Origin: Robertkochia marina
GTDB taxonomy: Bacteria > Bacteroidota > Bacteroidia > Flavobacteriales > Flavobacteriaceae
Assembly (NCBI RefSeq): GCF_004799345.1
Contig: NZ_SSMC01000001.1
Location: 1,488,001 to 1,552,000 of the forward strand
Direction of reading: 5' to 3'
Length of the DNA: 64,000 bases
This document shows positions 57,582 through 64,000 of this stretch, in pieces. The notes under the pieces were generated by a model, which worked only from the letters and a program-made list of their open reading frames with translations, did not search any database and was not told the DNA's origin. Positions within the stretch are counted from its first letter, which is position 1; each line of letters opens with the position of its first letter. The position numbers and the translations under genes were made by a program.

Positions 57582-59033
57582 TCAACTGTTTTGGGGGCGT
57601 AAGGAACTATCGGTTTCAACTATATTTTTGATCATCCCTCCAAAGATAAAATAGTGAAAGGGCACCAGCAGATACCAGTATATTCGCCCGGGAAGACCAC
57701 GGGGCCTGAAGGTGGCTGTTTGATGTAAAATGTTTTTATCATCTATGTGGAATTCGAGCCAGGCCTCTCCGGGAAGCCGCATCTCTGCAAAGAGCAGTAA
57801 TCTTCTAGATTCTTTGTCTGCCAGGAGCACCCGCCAAAAATCCAACGAGTCGCCTGTGAATATTCGATCGGGGTGGGTTCGCCCTCTTCTCAGTCCGGGC
57901 CCTCCTACCATGAGATCGAGGACTCCGCGCAATCGCCACATCCAATCACCATAGTACCAGCCGGTTGCTCCGCCTATACTCCATATATTTTTTAATACGC
58001 GCTGAGGGTCATCAACCTTCATGGTTTTTTCATCTTTGAGTACCCCGAACTTAGGTACCTGAATGTATTTATTCAGGTCTTTTTTAAACCTGCCGCTAAC
58101 CATGCTGTCTTTCCAACTGCTCAATACAAGGTTCTGCTCAATTTTCACGAAGGCCATTTCAATAGCTTCTACGTAGGTGTGTGTTTTTATATCCAGCATT
58201 TCCTGCAACCGTTTGTCTTTAGCCACGACCTCCAACTTCATGCTGTCTACAAGGTTGACTGCCAGCTTATAAGAAGTTGAGGTGACGAAATACAGCCAGT
58301 ATGAAGATAGTTTTGGAGTCATTACAGGCACCGTAACGATCCAGTTCTTAAAGCCCCTGGTCTTTGCATAGAGTTGCAGCATTTGTTTATAGGTAAGTAC
58401 ATTGGGACCGCCAATGTCAAAGGTATCATTATAGCATTGCTCATTGCCCAGTACTCCCGTAAGAAACTTGATCACATCTCTTATGGCAATAGGCTGGGTT
58501 TTGGTAAGCACCCATTTAGGCGTGATCATGACCGGTAGTTTTTCGCATAGATCTCTGATGATCTCAAAAGAAGAGCTGCCTGACCCCACAATGATCCCGG
58601 CTCTGAGCGCAGTAAGAGCAAAGCCACCCTTTCTAAGAATGTCTTCAACGTTTTTTCTGGATGCTAAATGTTTGGAAAGATTGTCGTCATTGACAATGCC
58701 TCCTAAATAGATGACTTGCTTTACGTTTGTTTCTTTCAGGTAAATATTGAAATTTTCAGCTGAGATCGCTTCTTTCTCGTCAAAATCTGTAGTAGAAGAA
58801 CTCATGGAATGAATGAGGTAATAGGCAGCATCAATATCTTTGGGGATAAGATCTTTTGTTGGAGGGTCGAGAAAATCGACCTCTAAGATACTTACTTTGT
58901 TGAGTGTTTCGTCATCTAACGATAGTCTTTTCTTGTCTCTTACCGCACAAACCACCTCGTGTCCTGCCTCCAGAAGAGACGGAAGTAAACGCATTCCGAT
59001 GTAGCCATTAGCTCCCGTAAGAAGAATTTTCAT
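57582..59033 (-). CDS. SDR-family NAD(P)-binding protein with C-terminal DUF2867
   Basis: The 483-residue protein. Residues 1-300: atypical short-chain-dehydrogenase Rossmann domain with GANGYIG (7-13), LIHSMSS, VIYLGGIV and ALRAGIIVGSGS. Residues about 330-475: DUF2867 domain (TGWYYGDWMWRLRGVLDLMVGGPG, ADKESRRLLLFAEMRLPGEAWLEF, YWYLLVPFHYFIFGGM). Such two-domain proteins are widespread and act on unidentified lipid-like or isoprenoid substrates; the reaction is not known. The start overlaps the stop of a small upstream gene (ATGA), so they form one transcript. Confidence 0.88.
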   Translation of the reverse strand: MKILLTGANGYIGMRLLPSLLEAGHEVVCAVRDKKRLSLDDETLNKVSILEVDFLDPPTKDLIPKDIDAAYYLIHSMSSSTTDFDEKEAISAENFNIYLKETNVKQVIYLGGIVNDDNLSKHLASRKNVEDILRKGGFALTALRAGIIVGSGSSSFEIIRDLCEKLPVMITPKWVLTKTQPIAIRDVIKFLTGVLGNEQCYNDTFDIGGPNVLTYKQMLQLYAKTRGFKNWIVTVPVMTPKLSSYWLYFVTSTSYKLAVNLVDSMKLEVVAKDKRLQEMLDIKTHTYVEAIEMAFVKIEQNLVLSSWKDSMVSGRFKKDLNKYIQVPKFGVLKDEKTMKVDDPQRVLKNIWSIGGATGWYYGDWMWRLRGVLDLMVGGPGLRRGRTHPDRIFTGDSLDFWRVLLADKESRRLLLFAEMRLPGEAWLEFHIDDKNILHQTATFRPRGLPGRIYWYLLVPFHYFIFGGMIKNIVETDSSLRPQNS

Positions 59034-59467
59034 TGCGGATAGTTAAGATCGTCAATATAGGTAAATGCCTGGTCTCCTTTGATTTTCAGGATCTTCGACA
59101 TGAACTTGTGTATTTGCGGGGTTTTTGCAGCGATCCGTACAAAAGAGTTGTCTCTAAAGATACTGTATTCCTGGCTTTGTCCTTTATAAAGGTTTAGTTT
59201 ATAATAGGGGATGACCAGGGCAAAGGTTTCCAGTAAAGAGCGGAACCGAACGATAATACCCTTAGGTCTTAACTCAATATTGCAGATATTGATGTTTTGA
59301 TCCAACACTAAAAGATTATGGATGTCAATACTGCTTCCTGTAATAAAGAGCTTTGGAGATCCGATTCCCTTGTGTAAGAAGCGTTCCCTCAGGTTAAAGG
59401 CCTTTCCAACCTCCTTGTTTATTTTATCCGTGATTTCACGGTCATTGTAAGATACGTTTACCAGCAT
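59030..59467 (-). CDS. Small conserved-looking protein of unknown function
   Basis: The 145-residue soluble protein has no signal peptide. It is beta-rich with ERFLHKGIGSPKLFITGS, RPKGIIVRFRSLLETFALVI and PYYKLNLYKGQSQEYSIF. The block from RSLLETFALVIPYYKLNLYK resembles PH-like domain strands, but this is only an impression. It is translated just before the SDR/DUF2867 gene, overlapping by four bases. It is divergent from argS across a 346-bp spacer. I do not recognise the family. Confidence 0.65.
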   Translation of the reverse strand: MLVNVSYNDREITDKINKEVGKAFNLRERFLHKGIGSPKLFITGSSIDIHNLLVLDQNINICNIELRPKGIIVRFRSLLETFALVIPYYKLNLYKGQSQEYSIFRDNSFVRIAAKTPQIHKFMSKILKIKGDQAFTYIDDLNYPQ

Positions 59468-59783
59468 TTTATCAGAGTTTGATCATGTTTTTAATAATGA
59501 TATTCCTGGTGGTCAGACAAGATACAGGGGGGGGTCGATATTTGTTGGTCAGAGTTTTTCGAACTGATATTTACGACCATTAACTCAAGGTAGTTTCTTC
59601 GGTTAGGAACTGTCGATAAAAGAAGTGAAACTAGAAATTGCATAATGCCCCTCTTTCAATTAGTACATCTGTTATTTGAGGTCTGCTGCAGCTCTTGGAA
59701 AGGTGTTTTGGTTCATTTTTCTAAAGTTACATTTTTCGCGGGCTTTTACCGTTAAGCAAAGCCTAAAACTTTTGGTATTTGGT
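59468..59783. other. Non-coding spacer between divergent genes
   Basis: About 316 bases with no gene. It contains a run of eight G (59527-59534), which could slip during replication. The argS reading frame is open upstream to 59676, but that part looks non-coding. Confidence 0.5.
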
Positions 59784-59791
59784 TATCTTTG
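59784..59791 (+). promoter_or_regulatory. argS promoter -7 element
   Basis: TATCTTTG matches TAnnTTTG exactly, 22 bases before the argS ATG. No TTG at the 19-base distance. Confidence 0.6.
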
Positions 59792-59813
59792 CATTCAAAT
59801 TTTTAGACCACCC

Positions 59814-61586
59814 ATGGAGGAACTATTAGTAAAAACCGTCAAGAAAGCGGTTCAGGATATTTTTGATAAGGAGTTGGAATCTGTAGAATTACAAGGTACC
59901 CGTAAAGAGTTTGAAGGCGATATAACTGTGGTCGTTTTTCCTATGCTTAGAGTGGTAAAGGGAAACCCACAGAAGATCGGAGAACAGATCGGAGACTACC
60001 TGAAGTCTCATTTACCATTGGTAAGTGATTTCAACGTTATCAAGGGCTTTTTGAACCTGGTGATCAACAACGATCATTTTACAAAGCGTTTCGCTGAGAT
60101 CCGTACCGATAAAAATTTTGGGTATTGTGAAGCCCCGACGGATTCCAAGGCAGTGATGGTTGAGTATTCTTCGCCCAACACCAACAAACCCCTTCATTTA
60201 GGACATATCAGAAACAATCTCTTAGGATATTCGGTGGCTGAAATATTGAAAGCCTCAGGCAAGCGTGTCTACAAAACTCAGATCATAAACGATAGGGGTA
60301 TTCATATCTGTAAGTCTATGCTGGCATGGCAAAAGTTTGGTAACGGTGAGACTCCTGAGTCAACAGGGTTAAAAGGGGATAAGCTTGTAGGAAACTATTA
60401 TGTGGCTTTTGATAAAGCCTATAAAGCAGAGATCGAATCCCTGGTTGCTAATGGCATGGATAAGAAGGAGGCAGAGAAGCAGGCCCCGATTCTTTTAGAG
60501 GCCCAGGATATGCTTCGCAAATGGGAGCAGGGCGATGAGGAGGTTGTTTCCCTTTGGAAAACAATGAATCAATGGGTGTATAACGGTTTCAATGAAACCT
60601 ACAAAGCCATGGGGGTCGATTTTGACACTCTCTATTATGAGAGCGATACTTATCTCTTAGGAAAGGATATTGTGCAGGAAGGACTTGAGAAAGGGGTTTT
60701 CTATAAAAAAGAAGACGGTTCTGTCTGGATCGATCTGACCGAGGACGGCCTTGATGAAAAGATCGTTTTACGAGCAGACGGTACTGCTGTTTATATGACT
60801 CAGGATATTGGTACGGCTATACAAAGGGTGAAAGATCATCCGGATATCGGCGGTATGGTATACACGGTGGGTAATGAGCAGGATTATCATTTCAAGGTGC
60901 TATTCCTTATCCTTAAGAAACTGGGGTACAGTTGGGCAGAGCATTTATATCACCTGAGTTACGGAATGGTTGACCTTCCAACAGGGAAAATGAAGAGCCG
61001 TGAAGGAACCGTGGTAGACGCTGATGATCTTATTGAGGAAATGGCAGCTACTGCGGGGGAGATCGCTTCTGAATTAGGGAAACTTGACGGATTTACCGAC
61101 GAAGAGAAACAGGAGCTTTATCGCACAATCGGACTTGGGGCTTTGAAATATTATATTCTAAAAGTAGATCCTAAAAAACGAATTCTGTTTGACCCGAAAG
61201 AATCTATCGATTTCCAGGGGAATACCGGACCATTCATACAATACACTTATGCCAGGATACAGTCTATTTTAAGAAAGGCTGATTTTGATCATTCAGAGCA
61301 GGTGGGTGAGTATACACTTGAAATCCGTGAAAAGGAATTGATCAAAATACTGGGTCAGTTTCCTGAAGTGGTGCAGCAGGCAGCTGAAAATTACAGTCCG
61401 GCCCTGATCGCTAATTACTGTTATGACCTGGTCAAGGAATTCAATTCCTTCTATCAAAATGTATCCATATTAGGAGCAGAGGAGTCAGAACAACGTGTTT
61501 TCAGAGTACAGCTGGCTGAGCAGGTAGGGCAGGTAATTGCAAAGAGTATGAAATTACTGGGAGTTAATGTTCCTGAACGGATGTAA
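59814..61586 (+). CDS. argS: Arginyl-tRNA synthetase
   Basis: The 590-residue class I synthetase starts at MEELLVKTVKKAV (59814). The frame extends 46 codons upstream but a promoter lies within that stretch. N-terminal Add-1 domain (about 1-95), catalytic domain with HLGH (128-131, HIGH motif), VEYSSPNTNKPLHLGH, QIINDRGIHICKSM, and the KMSKS-like GKMKSREGT. The C-terminal anticodon-binding DALR domain carries FIQYTYARIQSILRKA. Complete. It forms Arg-tRNA. Single-gene unit with its own promoter and terminator. Confidence 0.97.
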   Translation: MEELLVKTVKKAVQDIFDKELESVELQGTRKEFEGDITVVVFPMLRVVKGNPQKIGEQIGDYLKSHLPLVSDFNVIKGFLNLVINNDHFTKRFAEIRTDKNFGYCEAPTDSKAVMVEYSSPNTNKPLHLGHIRNNLLGYSVAEILKASGKRVYKTQIINDRGIHICKSMLAWQKFGNGETPESTGLKGDKLVGNYYVAFDKAYKAEIESLVANGMDKKEAEKQAPILLEAQDMLRKWEQGDEEVVSLWKTMNQWVYNGFNETYKAMGVDFDTLYYESDTYLLGKDIVQEGLEKGVFYKKEDGSVWIDLTEDGLDEKIVLRADGTAVYMTQDIGTAIQRVKDHPDIGGMVYTVGNEQDYHFKVLFLILKKLGYSWAEHLYHLSYGMVDLPTGKMKSREGTVVDADDLIEEMAATAGEIASELGKLDGFTDEEKQELYRTIGLGALKYYILKVDPKKRILFDPKESIDFQGNTGPFIQYTYARIQSILRKADFDHSEQVGEYTLEIREKELIKILGQFPEVVQQAAENYSPALIANYCYDLVKEFNSFYQNVSILGAEESEQRVFRVQLAEQVGQVIAKSMKLLGVNVPERM

Positions 61587-61609
61587 TTCCGATATTTAAT
61601 AATATTTAG

Positions 61610-61639
61610 AAAAGCCCGTCAGATTAGATGGGCTTTTTT
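61610..61639 (+). terminator. Terminator after argS
   Basis: AAAAGCCC (61610-61617) pairs with GGGCTTTT (61630-61637) across a 12-base loop, followed by T. Confidence 0.85.
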
Positions 61640-61900
61640 ATTTTTTACACCGGTTCTAATTTGAAGTAAATCCGAATAGAATTATCCCTCCTCCTTTATC
61701 TTTACTCCTCCTTCATTCCTCATTGCTCATTATCGTTTTTCCTTCATCTTACGTAAACTTCCTTTCAACGATGTTTAAAGAGAGATGATGGTGCACTGTA
61801 TTTATTTGGGTTATCTTAAAGGTTTTGAATGGAGATCGATGCGGTGAGTACAATTAAAACCCTGATGGTAATAAGGTTTAACATGTTTCCTAAGCTAAAA
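61640..61900. other. Non-coding spacer with pyrimidine-rich tract
   Basis: No gene is evident. From about 61688 to 61750 the plus strand is strikingly rich in C and T (repeated CTCCTTC-like words). No promoter consensus was recognised before the metalloprotease gene. The frame of that gene is open back to 61829, but the first 24 codons are probably not translated. Confidence 0.5.
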
Positions 61901-62662
61901 ATGCGTTCCTGGTTGTTTTCCTTTACTCTGTGCCTGCTGCTGTTGGCAGGGTGTTCGCCCGATGGGATGGATGAGGATGCTTCCTTCGCGGCTAACCGAC
62001 TCACCACGGGGATATCGGGAAAAGATCTGCTTACTTCCACCAATTTTGATCGCGTATTTTTTGAGATTGTTTATGTAGAAGGGCATGAGCCCTCCTATGG
62101 CGCTATTCAAAACTTACTCGACTTCACAAAAGATCGCTGCTTCAAGCCGGGAGGGGTGAACTACAGCCTGACAGCAATTCCAGACCCGGGAAAGAGCAGC
62201 CTGGGCATCAGGGAGATTGTTGACCTGGAAGAACAATACCGCGAATACTATAACCGGGGCAATACCATCACTGTTTTTATTCTTGTAGTTAATGGCAGGT
62301 CAGCACGAGATGAGGGTAACGCAGTGGTACTGGGAACTGCTTATCGGAATACTTCTTTTGTGCTGTTCGAAGAGACCATCAGACGATTTTCAGAAGAATT
62401 TATAAGCAATGATAAAACGGTACTGGAATCGACTGTGATGAATCATGAATTCAGTCACCTTCTTGGCCTGGTCAATTTATCAACCCCTATGCAGTCTGCT
62501 CATGAAGATCCGGATAATCCCAGTCATTGCGAGACAGCCGACTGCCTGATGAACTACCGTACAGATGCCGGGTTGCGACTAGGAGCATTGAGTTTTGGTG
62601 GGGTGGTGCCGTCTCTTGATGAGCAATGCCTTGCAGACCTTAGAGCCCTTGGCGGAAAATAA
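61901..62662 (+). CDS. Metzincin-like zinc metalloprotease lipoprotein
   Basis: The protein has about 253 residues from ATG 61901, chosen because MRSWLFSFTLCLLLLAGC is a compact lipoprotein signal (lipobox LAGC, Cys18). ATGs at 61829 and 61883 are alternatives. The mature domain has NHEFSHLLGL (HExxH about residues 182-186). The classical third metzincin ligand position is Asn, and a later HC in PSHCETADCLMNY likely supplies His. CLMNY is a Met-turn. It resembles flavobacterial membrane metalloproteases of unknown substrate and probably acts on surface or periplasmic proteins. Single gene before ffh. Confidence 0.75.
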   Translation: MRSWLFSFTLCLLLLAGCSPDGMDEDASFAANRLTTGISGKDLLTSTNFDRVFFEIVYVEGHEPSYGAIQNLLDFTKDRCFKPGGVNYSLTAIPDPGKSSLGIREIVDLEEQYREYYNRGNTITVFILVVNGRSARDEGNAVVLGTAYRNTSFVLFEETIRRFSEEFISNDKTVLESTVMNHEFSHLLGLVNLSTPMQSAHEDPDNPSHCETADCLMNYRTDAGLRLGALSFGGVVPSLDEQCLADLRALGGK

Positions 62663-62706
62663 CAGGAAAGACTCTTCCGACACTTCCATCTTCAAACACA
62701 AATGAT

Positions 62707-62714
62707 TAAATTTG
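62707..62714 (+). promoter_or_regulatory. ffh promoter -7 element
   Basis: TAAATTTG matches TAnnTTTG, 48 bases before the ffh ATG. No exact TTG 19 bases upstream (TTC is close by). Confidence 0.5.
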
Positions 62715-62762
62715 CACGACTCTGAGCGATCGGGGGTAATGAAATTGTAAGAAGCAATATTT

Positions 62763-64000
62763 ATGTTTGATAATTTAAGCGATAAGTTAGATAAGGCGTT
62801 ACACGTACTGAAAGGGCATGGGCAGATCACCGAAGTTAATGTGGCAGAAACCCTTAAAGAAGTACGGAGGGCGTTGCTGGATGCCGATGTAAACTTTAAA
62901 ACAGCCAAGGCATTTACGAACACCGTGAAAGAAAAGGCTATGGGACAGGACGTACTTACGTCGCTGAAACCCGGTCAGCTCATGGTAAAGCTGGTCAAAG
63001 ATGAGCTTACCACTTTGATGGGCGGTGAAACAGCAGGAATTGACTTGTCAGGTAATCCGAGCATTATACTGATGTCCGGACTTCAAGGGTCTGGTAAGAC
63101 CACTTTTTCCGGAAAGCTGGCTAACTACCTGAAGAATAAAAAGACAAAGAAACCTCTCTTGGTTGCCTGTGATGTATACCGTCCCGCTGCGATCGATCAG
63201 CTTCATGTAGTTGGAGAGCAGATAGGAGTTGAGGTATTTTCAGATAAGGGGAATCAGGATCCTGTGGCCATTGCTACCGCTGCAATTGCTCATGCGAAAG
63301 AGAATGGACATAACGTGGTGATCGTCGATACCGCCGGTCGTCTGGCTATTGATGAGCAGATGATGACCGAGATCTCTAATATTCATAAAGCCATTCAACC
63401 CCAGGAGACACTTTTTGTGGTAGACTCCATGACAGGTCAGGATGCTGTGAATACAGCAAAGGCCTTTAACGATGTCCTGAACTTTGACGGGGTTGTGCTA
63501 ACCAAATTAGATGGTGATACCCGAGGTGGAGCCGCTTTATCAATTAAATCGGTGGTAGATAAACCGATCAAGTTTATCGGTACCGGTGAGAAGATGGAGG
63601 CGGTAGATGTTTTTCACCCCTCCCGTATGGCCGACCGTATTCTCGGAATGGGAGACGTGGTTTCTCTTGTAGAGCGTGCACAGGAACAATTCGATGAAGA
63701 AGAGGCCCGAAAGCTTCAGAAAAAGATCGCCAAGAATCAGTTTGGTTTTGATGACTTTCTGAGTCAGATCCAGCAGATCAAGAAGATGGGTAATATGAAA
63801 GACCTGATGGGTATGATACCGGGAATGGGGAAGGCCCTGAAAGGAATCGATATCGACGACGATGCCTTTAAAGGTATCGAGGCTATCATTCACTCAATGA
63901 CCCCTGATGAAAGAAGTAATCCTTCCGTGATCAATGGAAGCCGAAAGAAGCGTATTGCCAAAGGTAGTGGAACCTCTATCCAGGAAGTTAATCAATTGCT
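62763..64000 (+). CDS. ffh: Signal recognition particle protein Ffh, 3' end outside window
   Basis: The frame is open from ATG 62763 (MFDNLSDKLDKALHVLKGHG) through the window end, about 412 codons, so the C terminus is missing. N domain 1-90; G domain with G1 GLQGSGKT (106-113), DVYRPAAIDQL, DTAGRL, TKLDGDTRGGAALS and GTGEKMEAVDVFHP; M domain from about 325 (FGFDDFLSQIQQIKKMGNM) with the methionine-rich signal-binding groove and GSRKKRIAKGSGTSIQEVNQLL. With 4.5S RNA it targets membrane proteins co-translationally to SecYEG. Normal in all visible parts. Confidence 0.97.
   Translation, partial: MFDNLSDKLDKALHVLKGHGQITEVNVAETLKEVRRALLDADVNFKTAKAFTNTVKEKAMGQDVLTSLKPGQLMVKLVKDELTTLMGGETAGIDLSGNPSIILMSGLQGSGKTTFSGKLANYLKNKKTKKPLLVACDVYRPAAIDQLHVVGEQIGVEVFSDKGNQDPVAIATAAIAHAKENGHNVVIVDTAGRLAIDEQMMTEISNIHKAIQPQETLFVVDSMTGQDAVNTAKAFNDVLNFDGVVLTKLDGDTRGGAALSIKSVVDKPIKFIGTGEKMEAVDVFHPSRMADRILGMGDVVSLVERAQEQFDEEEARKLQKKIAKNQFGFDDFLSQIQQIKKMGNMKDLMGMIPGMGKALKGIDIDDDAFKGIEAIIHSMTPDERSNPSVINGSRKKRIAKGSGTSIQEVNQL

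Noticed and set aside
59676-59813. 46-codon N-terminal extension of argS
   Set aside because: The extra residues do not resemble ArgS, and an exact TAnnTTTG promoter element lies within them at 59784.

Overview
The window reads as a chromosome segment of a member of the Bacteroidota, most likely a marine Flavobacteriaceae. The evidence is four SusD-type or lipobox lipoproteins next to SusC-type TonB-dependent receptors, promoters of the TTG-N19-TAnnTTTG type, an absence of Shine-Dalgarno sequences, zinc-free L36 and S14, and a ribosomal operon running into rplQ-carA-eno. The genus cannot be fixed from sequence alone. No tRNA, rRNA, CRISPR array, insertion sequence or prophage was seen.

Layout. 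(1) 1-5700: envelope proteins of unknown role, replication-repair ATPase RarA, a rhomboid protease and the RlmB rRNA methyltransferase, mostly as tightly packed convergent pairs. (2) 5800-18030, minus strand: two SusC/SusD uptake loci, 18028->12221 and 11805->5814. They share a signal peptide and a 36-nt leader but have different partner lipoproteins, and the second contains a duplicated SusD. No glycosidase, sulfatase or regulator lies beside them, so the substrate is unknown. (3) 18029-19990: a G/T-rich gene-poor stretch, one secreted protein of unknown function, then the rpsL promoter and a folded leader. (4) 20021-37138: 32 genes of the str, S10, spc and alpha clusters (rpsL to rplQ), including the very short rpmD and rpmJ. 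Three spacers inside or in front of this array carry RNA-structure candidates: before rpsL, between rpsJ and rplC (with a complete terminator), and between rpsK and rpsD. (5) 37200-44840: central metabolism, with carA-eno, a glycogen-synthase-like GT5 enzyme, citrate synthase, and two tandem guanidino-group-modifying-type hydrolases, the second recognisable as CtlX. (6) 44870-46050: an Rrf2 regulator and cysH, with a 10-bp dyad sitting in the cysH promoter. (7) 46117-49743: a lipoprotein amidase, an M14 carboxypeptidase and a BCCT transporter. (8) 49886-57530: a probable surface-polysaccharide locus. An MBOAT O-acyltransferase and an SGNH-like partner converge on a very large fused protein (membrane GT2 synthase + GH26-like domain + degenerate TIM-barrel) and a membrane-anchored glycosidase-like protein. 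(9) 57582-64000: an SDR/DUF2867 protein with a small partner, argS, a metzincin-like lipoprotein and the 5' part of ffh.

The most unusual material is region 8. A processive glycosyltransferase, a glycan-cleaving domain of the mannanase family and a catalytically degenerate glycosidase-like domain are joined in one 1281-residue polypeptide, next to acetylation functions, with a three-element operator-like array at the promoter end. The regulatory-RNA candidates around rpsL, rplC and rpsD are the second point of interest. All functions are inferred from motifs read by eye; no database search was run.
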